From the NCBI GenBank assembly GCA_017475005.1, contig JAFVGI010000046.1, positions 1 through 64,000 of the forward strand: a DNA stretch of 64,000 nucleotides. The letters are read 5' to 3'. A program made the position numbers and the translations under genes. The notes beneath the pieces were generated by a model, which was not told the origin of the DNA, did not search any database, and was given only the letters and a program-made list of their open reading frames with translations. This DNA comes from Prevotella sp. (lineage in GTDB: Bacteria; Bacteroidota; Bacteroidia; Bacteroidales; Bacteroidaceae). Every line of letters begins with the position of its first letter. Positions within the stretch are counted from its first letter, which is position 1. Shown one piece after another: positions 49,989-59,095 of this stretch.

Positions 49989-51296
49989 ATGATTTTAAAT
50001 CGCGAAATGGAATGCATGGACCGTGAGTCCATGACCAAACTACAGTCAGAGAGATTGGTAAAGACAGTTAAAAATTGTTATGAGAAGGTCCCCTTCTATC
50101 GTAAGAAGATGGACAAGATGGGCATCAAGCCTGAGGACATCAAAGGCATTGAAGATATCCATCGTCTGCCGTTTACCACCAAGCATGACCTTCGTGACGA
50201 GTATCCTTTCGGTCTCAATGCTGTCCGCATGTCTGAGATAACACGTATCCATGCCTCTTCAGGCACTACCGGCAAACCCGTTGTCGGCACCTATACCAAG
50301 GGTGACGTAGAGCGTTGGGCAGAAGGTGCAGCACGCGTCTTTGCCGCTGGTGGCGTTACTAAGGGTGACGTCGTACAGGTCAGCTATGGCTACGGCCTCT
50401 TCACTGGTGGTCTTGGAGCACACGATGCTGCCGGCGTATTGGGAGCAGTGCAGCTGCCTACGTCTGCCGGTAATTCTGCCAAGCAGATAATGCTGATGAA
50501 GGACTTGGGTTCCACAGTGCTTGCCTGCACACCATCTTATGCCCTGCATCTTGCTGAGGTGCTGGAGCAGTCTGACGAGGTTCACAAGAAAGACCTGAAC
50601 CTCAAGTGCGGTTTCTTCGGTGCAGAGCCTTGGACAGAGGGAATGCGTAAGGAACTTGAGGAGAAACTCGGCATCAAGGCCTATGACATATACGGTCTCA
50701 CAGAGATGAGCGGTCCTGGTGTGGGCGGCGAGTGTGAGATGCAGGACGGTACCCACCTGTGGGAAGATATGTACTATCCAGAAATCATCAATCCTGATAC
50801 CCTTGAGCCATGTGCTCCAGGTGAGTTCGGTGAACTCGTCTTCACATCGCTCACAAAGGAGGCAATGCCTATTCTGCGCTATCGTACCCGCGACCTCACA
50901 CGTCTCATCTACGAGCCATGTAAGTGCGGACGTACCGCAGTGCGCATGGATCGCATCCTCGGTCGTTCAGACGATATGATGATTATACGCGGTGTCAACG
51001 TCTTCCCAAGCCAGATAGAGACATGTCTGACAGAGTTCCCTGCCTTCACACCACAGTATTTCATTACCGTTGACCGCAAGAACAACGAAGACACCTTCGA
51101 CCTCGATGTGGAGCTGCGTTCAGAATACTTCTCACCAAATCCTTCGAAGCAGATGCCATACATCAAGCCTCTCTACGACAGGATTGTCTCAATGGTGGGC
51201 ATCAAGCCAAACATCCACATCAAGGAACCAGGTTCTATCCAGCGTTCTATCGGCAAGGCAAAGCACGTCAACGACAAGCGTAATTTCCACAACTGA
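49989..51296 (+). CDS. paaK: Phenylacetate--CoA ligase (PaaK), copy 2
   Basis: 435 aa. Same motifs as copy 1 (IHASSGTTGKPVVG, YGLFTGGLGAHDAAGVLGAV, YDIYGLTEMSGPGVGGECEM, DDMMIIRGVNVFPSQIETCL) but clearly diverged. Two PaaK copies in one cluster suggest different arylacetates (phenyl-, indolyl- or 4-hydroxyphenylacetate). 54 nt separate it from paaI. Confidence 0.93.
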   Translation: MILNREMECMDRESMTKLQSERLVKTVKNCYEKVPFYRKKMDKMGIKPEDIKGIEDIHRLPFTTKHDLRDEYPFGLNAVRMSEITRIHASSGTTGKPVVGTYTKGDVERWAEGAARVFAAGGVTKGDVVQVSYGYGLFTGGLGAHDAAGVLGAVQLPTSAGNSAKQIMLMKDLGSTVLACTPSYALHLAEVLEQSDEVHKKDLNLKCGFFGAEPWTEGMRKELEEKLGIKAYDIYGLTEMSGPGVGGECEMQDGTHLWEDMYYPEIINPDTLEPCAPGEFGELVFTSLTKEAMPILRYRTRDLTRLIYEPCKCGRTAVRMDRILGRSDDMMIIRGVNVFPSQIETCLTEFPAFTPQYFITVDRKNNEDTFDLDVELRSEYFSPNPSKQMPYIKPLYDRIVSMVGIKPNIHIKEPGSIQRSIGKAKHVNDKRNFHN

Positions 51297-51331
51297 TTTT
51301 TTTCTGCAGTCCTATTGCTGCTATTTTACCT

Positions 51332-51790
51332 ATGAGAAATCGTTTTCCATATCTCAGCCTTATGTCGGGCCTCTTGCTCGGAATGATGATGCTCACGTCA
51401 TGCGGTGACAATATCGATGACAACATCGTATATGGTGTCGGCTCTGTCACGTTCGACAAACCAACGCTGACTCTCAGTGTCGGCGGTGCTCCTGTGCAGT
51501 TGAGGGCTACCGTGGGTCCAGAGAATGCTACGTACAAGACCGCAGTAGAATGGAGCACGACCGACTCAACGGTCGCTATTGTTACCGGTACCGGTGAGGT
51601 AATCTCTATCACCAAGGAAGTAGATGACAGCGTGCAGACTTATGACGGCATGGTAGTTGCTACGGGCATGAAGACTACTGTCACCGAGACAATACTCATC
51701 GGTGTGGTGACACCTGTGGGTCCAGGCACTGCCACCATCAAGGCTTCGAGAGAAGGCAAGGCAGCCTCCTGCCTCGTCACGGTAGAGTAG
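51332..51790 (+). CDS. Ig-like (BIG2) domain lipoprotein
   Basis: 152 aa. Lipoprotein signal with lipobox MMMLTSC (Cys near 27). The rest is a BIG2-type bacterial Ig domain: TFDKPTLTLSVGGAPVQLRA, VEWSTTDSTVAIVTGTGEVI and GTATIKASREGKAASCLVTV. Surface or periplasmic protein of unknown role at the end of the arylacid cluster. A bidirectional terminator follows. Confidence 0.8.
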   Translation: MRNRFPYLSLMSGLLLGMMMLTSCGDNIDDNIVYGVGSVTFDKPTLTLSVGGAPVQLRATVGPENATYKTAVEWSTTDSTVAIVTGTGEVISITKEVDDSVQTYDGMVVATGMKTTVTETILIGVVTPVGPGTATIKASREGKAASCLVTVE

Positions 51791-51798
51791 GGCAGAGC

Positions 51799-51869
51799 AG
51801 AAGAATATAATTACATAATGCATAATTTAATGGCGCAGAATGCTCGTGCATCTGCGCCATTATTCTTCT
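51799..51869. terminator. Bidirectional terminator
   Basis: TAATGGCGCAGA (51828-51839) pairs with TCTGCGCCATTA (51851-51862); the outer AGAAGAATA (51799-51807) and TATTCTTCT (51861-51869) add alternatives. It lies between convergent genes. Confidence 0.75.
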
Positions 51870-51920
51870 CAATTGTCAATTGTCAATTGTTAATTCTCAA
51901 TTCTCAATTCTCAATAATCA
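51868..51920. repeat. CAATTGTCAATTGTTAATTC microrepeat
   Basis: AATTGTC/AATTCTC units at the 3' side of the SGNH hydrolase gene, same family as at 25079 and 35175. Confidence 0.7.
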
Positions 51921-51932
51921 CTCTTCACTCTA

Positions 51933-52661
51933 TTACCTTCCCAACGCTTTGCGGACTTGTTTGCTGATGTCAGTCATACCTTTTACTGAAGGATGGCCGG
52001 CTTGTTTTTCGATGTCTTTCAGGTCGAGGCACTGCACTCCATAGTGCTTGCAAATGGTATGTACCGACTCGTTGATGCTTTCCTTCAGCTCGCTATTGAG
52101 AATAAAGAGTATCTGTGCGGTAGGGTAGTTGCCCTTGAGGTCGAACATCAACTTCGCCATCGCAGGACGGAAATAATAGAGTTGCTCCGTTGTCCAGTTG
52201 CCATAGACATATTCGCCTATTGGTGCTCCACACCATGAGTCGTTGGTGGCACCGCAGACGAGGATGATGTCGGGATTGCCCAGGGTGTTACTACGATTGA
52301 CAAAGGAACAGTTGCTGTAGTCGCGGTGTGACGACAACTCTGCGATGGGCACTCGTGGCTGATTACCCTTGCTGTATCCGGTATAGCAGATGGTTGCTCC
52401 AGAGAAAGCGTTGTTCACCTCAAGGCTGAAGCCTTTGGTATTGCTGATGAGCTGATGCCACCATGTCTCCTCTACCTTCGTGACGTCGTTGTTTTTATTG
52501 CGTAGTGGACTGTCGGCCTTGAAATACCAAATGGCATTGGTGTCGTTTGATACGCAGCCCTCGAAGGTGGAATAACTGTCACCCAAAATAGACACCTTCT
52601 GTGCTGCTGCAGACATGCCGTGCAGCAAAAGAAGTATGAAAAGTGTGATAACTTTTAACAT
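51933..52661 (-). CDS. SGNH/GDSL hydrolase
   Basis: 242 aa with a signal peptide (MLKVITLFILLLLHGMSAAA). Block I VSILGDSYSTFEG with the nucleophile Ser, block III GATND and block V GHPSVKGM with the catalytic His. Esterase of unknown substrate; beside a rhamnogalacturonan acetylesterase-like gene, so a carbohydrate acetylesterase role is plausible. No clear promoter; 34 nt separate it from the upstream gene. Confidence 0.85.
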   Translation of the reverse strand: MLKVITLFILLLLHGMSAAAQKVSILGDSYSTFEGCVSNDTNAIWYFKADSPLRNKNNDVTKVEETWWHQLISNTKGFSLEVNNAFSGATICYTGYSKGNQPRVPIAELSSHRDYSNCSFVNRSNTLGNPDIILVCGATNDSWCGAPIGEYVYGNWTTEQLYYFRPAMAKLMFDLKGNYPTAQILFILNSELKESINESVHTICKHYGVQCLDLKDIEKQAGHPSVKGMTDISKQVRKALGR

Positions 52662-52695
52662 TGGAAATTGTGCATTATGAATTATAAATTATGCA

Positions 52696-54444
52696 TTACT
52701 TTAAGTATTTGCATAATGGTGATTTGTTTGCTTTAAGACCTTTTGCGAGGCTTTGTGCATTGTTGCGTGCTCCGAGCAATGAGGTGTGGGTGTGGTCGTG
52801 GTTGAAGTATATGGATGCCTCCTGCTTTGCCTTTGCGGCATCGCCGTCTTTGCGGGCAAACTTGCTGTCAAGGAAATCGGCAGAGATGTTGTGGACATCA
52901 ACAAATTCGCAGCCATTCTCCTCAGCCACCTTTGCATCCCACTGCGGTATGTAGTTGTTGTTGCGACGCTCTATCTTTCCCTTTGGCCACTCGTTGCGCG
53001 GAGTGAAGGAGAGAATGACAGGGATGGCACCCTTCTCCTTGGCATCAACAATCATCTTGTGGATGTACCATCCGAAGGAATATACTACCTCGTACTTTCC
53101 GGAATTCTTTGACTTAAAGACCTTGCAAGAGTCTTCGGCACACGGTATCACACCACGCTCCTTGTCCTTGTCGATGCCACCGATGTCGTTATGTCCGAAC
53201 TGTATAAGGACGTAGTCACCCGGGCGTAGGGTCTGATATACCTCTTCCCAGCGGTTCTCGTTGAGATAGGTGCGTGTAGAACGTCCTGCCTTGGCGCAGT
53301 TGATGAAGGTACACTTGCTCTCGTCAAAGATGGTATAGCCCTGTGAGCCCCATCCCCACATGCCGTCAGGATTCTTGTCTTCGTTCTTGCCCGTAGAGTC
53401 GCCACAGAGGAAGATGCGTACTGCAGACTTCTTCTGCTCTGCTGTCTTCTTCTTCGGAATGACATTGCCCTTCTTGTCGTAGTTGTTAGGCTCCCATGCC
53501 AGAAGCTTCTCCTCGTAGTCAGGGAATACCTTCTCTGGAATGAGGTATGTCTTCAGGACAGCCACCTGTGGGTCGTCACATTTAGCGAGTCCTTCTGCTG
53601 CAGAGGCAGCATTCATCTTGGCACCGAAGGCAGAAGAGTGTATCTTGTCGAGGAAGAAGTGGTAGTCGGTCTTCCAAGGGCCGTAAGCCTCCAGCTTCTT
53701 TGCAGAGATGTCGTTGAGATCTATCACAGGCACATTCATCTCCTTGCCGATGGCGAAGATGGCAGGGGTGAAGTCAGTGAGCTTTCGCTGTATCGTCTTG
53801 CCGTTAGCCTCGTAGGCATTACGCGGCGTGAGGGTAAAGAGTATTGGCGTAGCACCCTTGGCACGCACCTCATTGATGAAACGGCGTGTGTATCCGCCAA
53901 AGGTATAGACGGTATCCTGACGTTGTGTCACCTTATTATATATAATAATAGAATCGTCGGAAATGCTCAGTTTTCCGTCCGGACGATAAGACGAACGTGC
54001 ACGAATCTCGTCGATAGGTCCATTGTCGTTATGTCCTAACTCGAGGAATACATAGTCGCCGGCCTTGACGCCGCTGAGAGAACGTTTCCACAGGTCAGGG
54101 CTTTTATAGAATGTGCGTGGAGAGGTGCCGCCGAGAGCGTGGTTCTCTACTGTTATCTTGTTTTCGTCGAAATACTCGTGTTCAAAATATCCCCATCCCC
54201 ATTGGCCGTTATTACCGTTTCCCATAGTGCCGGTACGCATGGTGCTGTTGCCTATGAGGAAGAGTACGGGGTTGTTGCCCTTGCGGGAAGAGCCCGGCAC
54301 AGGGCGTGCCTGGTTGGCAAAGGCGATAGAGTCGGCAGTGAGGTCACGGACACCATTGATGTCGAGCCAGATGTCGTCTTTTTTCTGACTGTTGGCAGCC
54401 AGGAAGGGGAGTATCAGAAGTGATAGCGTCGTTAGTAGTTTCAT
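52696..54444 (-). CDS. Rhamnogalacturonan acetylesterase-like protein with two SGNH domains
   Basis: 582 aa with a signal peptide. Two SGNH domains in tandem: the first (about 55-290) has LFLIGNSTMRTG and FLELGHNDNGP, the second (about 345-575) has IFLCGDSTGKNEDKNPDGMW and LIQFGHNDIGG with HDHTHTSLLGA at the end. The first domain has Asn in place of Asp in the GDS motif (GNS). Removes acetyl groups from pectin rhamnogalacturonan I. Followed by another SGNH gene, a small carbohydrate-esterase unit. Confidence 0.88.
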   Translation of the reverse strand: MKLLTTLSLLILPFLAANSQKKDDIWLDINGVRDLTADSIAFANQARPVPGSSRKGNNPVLFLIGNSTMRTGTMGNGNNGQWGWGYFEHEYFDENKITVENHALGGTSPRTFYKSPDLWKRSLSGVKAGDYVFLELGHNDNGPIDEIRARSSYRPDGKLSISDDSIIIYNKVTQRQDTVYTFGGYTRRFINEVRAKGATPILFTLTPRNAYEANGKTIQRKLTDFTPAIFAIGKEMNVPVIDLNDISAKKLEAYGPWKTDYHFFLDKIHSSAFGAKMNAASAAEGLAKCDDPQVAVLKTYLIPEKVFPDYEEKLLAWEPNNYDKKGNVIPKKKTAEQKKSAVRIFLCGDSTGKNEDKNPDGMWGWGSQGYTIFDESKCTFINCAKAGRSTRTYLNENRWEEVYQTLRPGDYVLIQFGHNDIGGIDKDKERGVIPCAEDSCKVFKSKNSGKYEVVYSFGWYIHKMIVDAKEKGAIPVILSFTPRNEWPKGKIERRNNNYIPQWDAKVAEENGCEFVDVHNISADFLDSKFARKDGDAAKAKQEASIYFNHDHTHTSLLGARNNAQSLAKGLKANKSPLCKYLK

Positions 54445-54482
54445 TTTTCGTTTTTCGTTTTGGTTTTCGTTTTCGTACGAAG

Positions 54483-55187
54483 TTATTCTTTCAGGAAGAA
54501 TGTTTTATAGACGTTGAGCATTGATTTCTCGCTGCCGTATAGGATTTCTGCAGAACGGGTGAATCCACGATATGTCTTCCTTTCCTCTTTGCCATCGAGG
54601 TGGCTGAGGATTTCGCTTTCGCGGGCTTCAAAGGTTTCGCCGTCCTTCAATATATAGAAGGTGTGTTTTAGCTGCAGGGGTTCCATATCCTCTCGTGTTA
54701 GGGCATTGTTGTTGGCAACAGATGCTGTGAAGTCAGAAAAGCCTGCACCCAAGACACTGCTCTCGACAGTTCCCATGTGTGTCATCTGGTACTTCTTATT
54801 GAAGTCGTCCATATCGATGTATGAACAGTTGTAGAGACGCATGACCTTGCCATTGACGGTGTCTTCCCTGACAACCTTACACATCTTGTTCTCGACGTTG
54901 TAGTAGGTGTCGCCGTTTGAGAAGATAACTTTGTTTATTGTGCCTGGCTGTGCCTCCAACTTTGTCTTGCCATCCTTACCGCTGATAAACCACAGCGTGG
55001 TCTTGCGCAGATGGATGTTGGATTTGGCCCTTACCACCTTGTTGTTTTCTCCTACGAAGATGCGTGCCTCGGTAAAGTTCTCGTACATGAATGGCCATAC
55101 GGCAACAGGGTAGTACCTGTCCTGTGTTTGTCCAAAGCTTGGGAGAGACAGGAAAATTAGTGCTGTGAGTAAAAACCTTGCTATCAT
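54483..55187 (-). CDS. Secreted protein of unknown function
   Basis: 234 aa with a signal peptide (MIARFLLTALIFLSLPSFGQ). Mostly beta-strand pattern (NKVVRAKSNIHLRKTTLWF, NKVIFSNGDTYYNVENKMCK, MRLYNCSYIDMDDFNKKYQ), no known family recognised and no catalytic signature. Unrelated to the esterases upstream and downstream; about 70 nt of microrepeat separates it from the metallophosphoesterase gene. Confidence 0.65.
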   Translation of the reverse strand: MIARFLLTALIFLSLPSFGQTQDRYYPVAVWPFMYENFTEARIFVGENNKVVRAKSNIHLRKTTLWFISGKDGKTKLEAQPGTINKVIFSNGDTYYNVENKMCKVVREDTVNGKVMRLYNCSYIDMDDFNKKYQMTHMGTVESSVLGAGFSDFTASVANNNALTREDMEPLQLKHTFYILKDGETFEARESEILSHLDGKEERKTYRGFTRSAEILYGSEKSMLNVYKTFFLKE

Positions 55188-55189
55188 TT

Positions 55190-55257
55190 TGGTAACGGTT
55201 AAAGGTTAATGGTTAACGGTTAAAGATTAGCGGTTAGTGAAAATTATGCATTATGAA
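55190..55257. repeat. GGTTAACGGTTAAAG microrepeat and ATGCATAATT palindrome
   Basis: GGTTAA units plus AAATTATGCATTATGAATTA. Related ATTATGCATTATG copies are near 35165, 51815 and 52668. Confidence 0.65.
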
Positions 55258-56259
55258 TTACTTCACTTTCTTGAGTGTTATTACAACGACTTCACGTGGC
55301 ATGCCGAAGCGGAAGGGCAGATTGCCACCGAAACCGGTAGAGACACTCAACAAAGCCTCAGAGTTCTTGTTCTTCATAGGAGCGTAGAATTCACCTCCCC
55401 ATTCGTCATAGACATATTGTATAGGACACCATCCGAATAATGAGAACTGTGCTCCATGAGTATGTCCGGCAAGTGTTATGTTCGGAACGAAGACGGGCAT
55501 GATATGATGCTTCCATGCATTCGGATCATGGGAGAGACAGAGAGAGAAGGTGTTTGCTGTCTTTGTGGCAGGGTTGATAGTAACCCCTTCGAGAGCCTTC
55601 TTGATATCTCCATTTTGTGGGAAGGGCTTCAGTCCCCAGTTCTCTTCACCTACTACGAGGATGCTGTCGCTGCCACGATGCAGATAGAAGTGTTCGTTTA
55701 CTAATATCTTCCATCCGAAAGATCTATGCGTATTGCGGGTACGTTCTATCTCCTTGGCCTGTCTTGCAGGAGAGAATCCGGAATAAGAGCAATAGTCGTG
55801 ATTGCCCATTACTGAGAGTACTCCGTCCTTTGCTTTCAGAGAAGACATTTCCTCCTTGAGTTCCTCCAGTTCTGACGGCAGGAAATTCTGCATATCTCCC
55901 ACCATGCAGATGAGGTCGGGTTGTAAGGCGTTTATTTTCTCAACGCCACTTTTCACCAAACCCTTATATGGTCCCCAGAAACTGCCACCACTATGAACAT
56001 CAGTAACCTGTACTATCTTATAGCCATCGAAAGCTTCAGGAATGTCAGGACTCTCGTATGTCACCTCTTTTATGTTCAGCTGCCAGAAGCCAAAGGTAAA
56101 GCCATATACTATTATATATAGCAGCAGAAATGGAATCAGTGCCAGACATTTCTTCCACAGCACCTTGGCAAGGAGTAGCTTATATGCACTCCAAATTGAT
56201 AATATCAGCACTGTGGCGATTATTATGGATGGCATCAGAATCTTGATAGTGTTAAGCAT
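55258..56259 (-). CDS. Metallophosphoesterase, membrane-anchored
   Basis: 333 aa. N-terminal TM segments (about 5-25 and 38-58), then a calcineurin-like phosphoesterase domain: VQVTDVHSGGSFWG (D-x-H), MVGDMQNFLP (GD), VMGNHDYCSY (GNHD), and LAGHTHGAQFS (GHxH). Resembles the YkuE/YaeI group that hydrolyses lipid phosphates such as UDP-diacylglucosamine, with active site outside the membrane; the exact substrate is not inferable. Confidence 0.88.
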   Translation of the reverse strand: MLNTIKILMPSIIIATVLILSIWSAYKLLLAKVLWKKCLALIPFLLLYIIVYGFTFGFWQLNIKEVTYESPDIPEAFDGYKIVQVTDVHSGGSFWGPYKGLVKSGVEKINALQPDLICMVGDMQNFLPSELEELKEEMSSLKAKDGVLSVMGNHDYCSYSGFSPARQAKEIERTRNTHRSFGWKILVNEHFYLHRGSDSILVVGEENWGLKPFPQNGDIKKALEGVTINPATKTANTFSLCLSHDPNAWKHHIMPVFVPNITLAGHTHGAQFSLFGWCPIQYVYDEWGGEFYAPMKNKNSEALLSVSTGFGGNLPFRFGMPREVVVITLKKVK

Positions 56260-56313
56260 AATGATGAAGTTTTGGGAAACTATATAAGGATTTGTGAATG
56301 TGTGGTAAGTGCC

Positions 56314-56661
56314 TTACTTCTTGGCAGCGCTGTCTGTAGCCTGCTTCTGTGGAGCAGCACCGAATCCCTGTACGTTCTGAGGGTTAGTGTTTGCCTGCTC
56401 TGTAGCAGCATTCTCGATTACAGAACCCTCAGTTACTGACTGTGGAGCAGTATAAGCACATGCGATGCTGATAACCACCATTGCAGCAGCAAGAGTCCAT
56501 GTAGCCTTCTCGATGAAGTTTGTTGTCTGGCGAACGCCGGCAACGCTGTTAGCGCTGGCAAAACCTGATGCCAGGCCGCCACCTTTTGACTCTTGAATAA
56601 GAACGATACCAATCATTAGCAATGCTGCTAATACGATAAGAATTACAAGTAATGTGTACAT
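56314..56661 (-). CDS. secG: Preprotein translocase subunit SecG
   Basis: 115 aa. TM1 (LVILIVLAALLMIGIVLIQ), the conserved ESKGGGLASGFASANSVAGV loop and TM2 (LAAAMVVISIACAYTAP), with a long Gln/Ala-rich tail typical of Bacteroidota. Auxiliary subunit of SecYEG. Last gene of the galE-to-secG run. Confidence 0.92.
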   Translation of the reverse strand: MYTLLVILIVLAALLMIGIVLIQESKGGGLASGFASANSVAGVRQTTNFIEKATWTLAAAMVVISIACAYTAPQSVTEGSVIENAATEQANTNPQNVQGFGAAPQKQATDSAAKK

Positions 56662-56681
56662 TGTTTTAAAATTTTAAATTA

Positions 56682-57410
56682 TTATTTTTGTTGACTAATT
56701 ATTAACTTCTTAAGGAATCTCTCCTGATCTTCGAAATAAGGATTCTTCTTTTTCGTCTTTTTATTGATGGCCTTCATAACAGACAGAGCTTTGGTGTAGT
56801 TTCCCTGTTTGATATATATGCTGGCCATGTTTTCGGTTACTACCTCATCATCCTTTGTGGCACTCTCTTCGCTGTCGTTTGCCATCTCCACCTCCGGCAC
56901 GTATTCTGTCTCCTCTTTGAGGGTGAGTTTTCCGCCGGCATTGGTAAGGAAGTCATCAATGATGTCGAGGGTATGGTCTTTGCTTTCCGTTACAGTTGTG
57001 TCTGTTGAGAGCAGATAACTCATATAATCATTTCTTGCGTCAGCCTCAGTAGGAGTCCTTGAAGAGGCATCATCATCGTCAGTCGGGATATTGTTAAGGA
57101 ATTTCTCGATGAGTGATGCTGCTCTGCTTGAAGCATCATTATCTTCTTGCAAATCCTCATTGTCCTGCTTGGTCTTTATGCCATAGTGAGACGCTTCAAC
57201 AAGGTCAAAAAGCACCTTCCTATCAGTCAGGAATATTGCAGCGCGACGCAGTTCGTCATCGAACGTCGGATCGTGCAGCAGGAAGAGGTTCTTCAGCAAC
57301 GCGATGCGAGCAGGCTGATAATACGGATGCTCCGCTGTTATCTTGCGTAAGTCGAACAAGGTCTGACGATTCAGACGCTCAGGATGTGATATGAGAGTAT
57401 GTATTACCAA
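56682..57410 (-). CDS. TPR-like conserved protein of the lptE-secG operon
   Basis: 242 aa. An N-terminal helical part (LFDLRKITAEHPYYQPARIA) and a C-terminal TPR-like pair (MASIYIKQGNYTKALSVMKA, NPYFEDQERFLKKLI) flank an acidic, low-complexity middle. No signal peptide. Found next to lptE and secG in Bacteroidales; function unknown, possibly linked to envelope protein traffic. The start overlaps the lptE stop by 7 bp. Confidence 0.75.
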   Translation of the reverse strand: MVIHTLISHPERLNRQTLFDLRKITAEHPYYQPARIALLKNLFLLHDPTFDDELRRAAIFLTDRKVLFDLVEASHYGIKTKQDNEDLQEDNDASSRAASLIEKFLNNIPTDDDDASSRTPTEADARNDYMSYLLSTDTTVTESKDHTLDIIDDFLTNAGGKLTLKEETEYVPEVEMANDSEESATKDDEVVTENMASIYIKQGNYTKALSVMKAINKKTKKKNPYFEDQERFLKKLIISQQK

Positions 57411-57925
57411 TTTGCTACTGTTGCGTTAAATATCTGATCACATATGTCCTTTGACATCTGTGTTACTAACTGCTCCTGTACTGAGTTGAGGTTCTGGGTT
57501 GTCTCGTAAGATGCTGTGGCTGTAAAGCTTCTCTCAAAGTCTTCCTTGTGGTTCTTTGTATTTGTGAAACGCACATTGACAGTCATAGACAATTCTGTCT
57601 GAGCAGAATATCCCTCAGCCGATACGGACTTGTTCCTCTGCTGGTATTGGGTTATCTCACCTTCTACCTTCAGGTCGCCATTACGTTTTACATGTGTGAG
57701 TTTTGTATATGAGCCATACATGTCTCTCAACTGGTTGTTGAATATTGACTGCATCGGTCCCCATACATAAGATGCACGGATAGGGAAATCGTTTATCTGT
57801 ATTGTCTTTGTCTTCGTATAATCGATGCTGGCACCATTCAGTTTATATGATACGGAGCAAGCCGTAATCATTGTCAAGGTCACCACGCAAATGAATGACA
57901 GTATTATGTATTTCTTAAAGTCCAT
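57404..57925 (-). CDS. lptE: LptE family lipoprotein
   Basis: 173 aa. Lipoprotein signal with lipobox TMITACSVSYKLNGASIDY, then a mixed alpha/beta LptE fold (IQINDFPIRASYVWG, KVEGEITQYQQRNKS, and QEQLVTQMSKDICDQIFNAT). LptE plugs the LptD barrel that delivers LPS to the outer surface. The start overlaps the activator gene by 11 bp. Confidence 0.9.
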   Translation of the reverse strand: MDFKKYIILSFICVVTLTMITACSVSYKLNGASIDYTKTKTIQINDFPIRASYVWGPMQSIFNNQLRDMYGSYTKLTHVKRNGDLKVEGEITQYQQRNKSVSAEGYSAQTELSMTVNVRFTNTKNHKEDFERSFTATASYETTQNLNSVQEQLVTQMSKDICDQIFNATVANW

Positions 57926-59078
57926 ATTCTTTCAGTCTTCTATATAGTGTACGGTCTGAGAGACCTAAATCCCTTGCTGCTTTCTTCCTGTTTCCGCCAT
58001 TGCGCTCCAATGCTTTCTCCAGCATGGCTCTGTTTACGTCAGCAATATTCAGGTTCTCCGGTTCTGCTATCTCCTGTGCCTGGTTATATCCTGGAACAGT
58101 AGGGTAGGGAACATAAGCTGTTGTTGCTCCGTCGTCAATCTTCTGGCGCAGAGAATTTATCTCTCGTCTCAGGTCGCTGACATTGCCTCGCATTTCGTAG
58201 AGAATCTTAAACAGCATCTCTCTTTCGCTTTCGTAAGTCTTGCTTCCTCCGTTCTGGGATGGGATAGTTGCAAGCTGGGTACTTTCCTCATTCATCGGAA
58301 TGAACTTCAGAATATCCTCCACATCGATATCCCTCTTTGTACAGAGGACAGACATCTGTTCTGTGATATTCTTCAGCTGACGCACATTACCTGGCCACTT
58401 ATACTTCAGCATCACCTGCTTGGCATCTTCCGAAAGCTGTATTCTCGGCAGGTGGTATTTCTCAGACATCTGCATAGCAAAGAGGCGGAAGAGAAGGATG
58501 ATATCCTCTCCACGGTCCCTCAGTGGAGGCATCTGGATAGGTATCGTATTGAGACGATAGTAGAGGTCTTCCCTGAAACGTCCTTCGCTGATGGCTTTTC
58601 GTATATTTACATTCGTAGCAGCCACGATGCGAACATCAGTCTTCCTGACATCCTGCCCACCCACACGGATATATTCTCCATTCTCCAGCACGCGTAGGAG
58701 ACGGGCTTGTGTAGCAAGAGGCAGCTCGCCCACTTCGTCAAGGAACAGAGTACCCTTGTTGGCAGCACCGAAATAGCCCTCGCTCTCACCGATGGCTCCT
58801 GTGAAAGAACCCTTCTCGTGACCAAAGAGTTCAGAATCGATAGTACCCTCAGGGATAGAGCCGCAGTTTATTGCGAAATACTTCTCACGCTTGCGTGGAG
58901 AATAGTCGTGGATGATGCGAGGTATAATCTCCTTACCCACACCGCTTTCTCCTATAATCAGTACGGATAGGTCGGTATGTGCAACCTGCAGGGCAATATC
59001 GAGAGCTCTGTTCAGAGCAGCACAATTGCCTACAATGTTATATCTCTGCTTTATGTTTTGAAGTTCTTTTACGTCCAT
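57915..59078 (-). CDS. Sigma-54-dependent transcriptional activator (no receiver domain)
   Basis: 387 aa. Starts almost directly with the AAA+ domain: Walker A GESGVGKE, the sigma-54-contact loop GSFTGA, Walker B LFLDEVGE, and a C-terminal Fis-type HTH (KKAARDLGLSDRTLYRRLKE). No receiver or GAF domain, so control must be by level or by binding a partner. This is the conserved Bacteroidota gene within the rlmN-pdxA-lptE-secG operon. The sigma-54 promoter at 18729 is a candidate target. Confidence 0.92.
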   Translation of the reverse strand: MDVKELQNIKQRYNIVGNCAALNRALDIALQVAHTDLSVLIIGESGVGKEIIPRIIHDYSPRKREKYFAINCGSIPEGTIDSELFGHEKGSFTGAIGESEGYFGAANKGTLFLDEVGELPLATQARLLRVLENGEYIRVGGQDVRKTDVRIVAATNVNIRKAISEGRFREDLYYRLNTIPIQMPPLRDRGEDIILLFRLFAMQMSEKYHLPRIQLSEDAKQVMLKYKWPGNVRQLKNITEQMSVLCTKRDIDVEDILKFIPMNEESTQLATIPSQNGGSKTYESEREMLFKILYEMRGNVSDLRREINSLRQKIDDGATTAYVPYPTVPGYNQAQEIAEPENLNIADVNRAMLEKALERNGGNRKKAARDLGLSDRTLYRRLKEYGL

Positions 59079-59095
59079 TTGTCGTTCCTCTCAGT

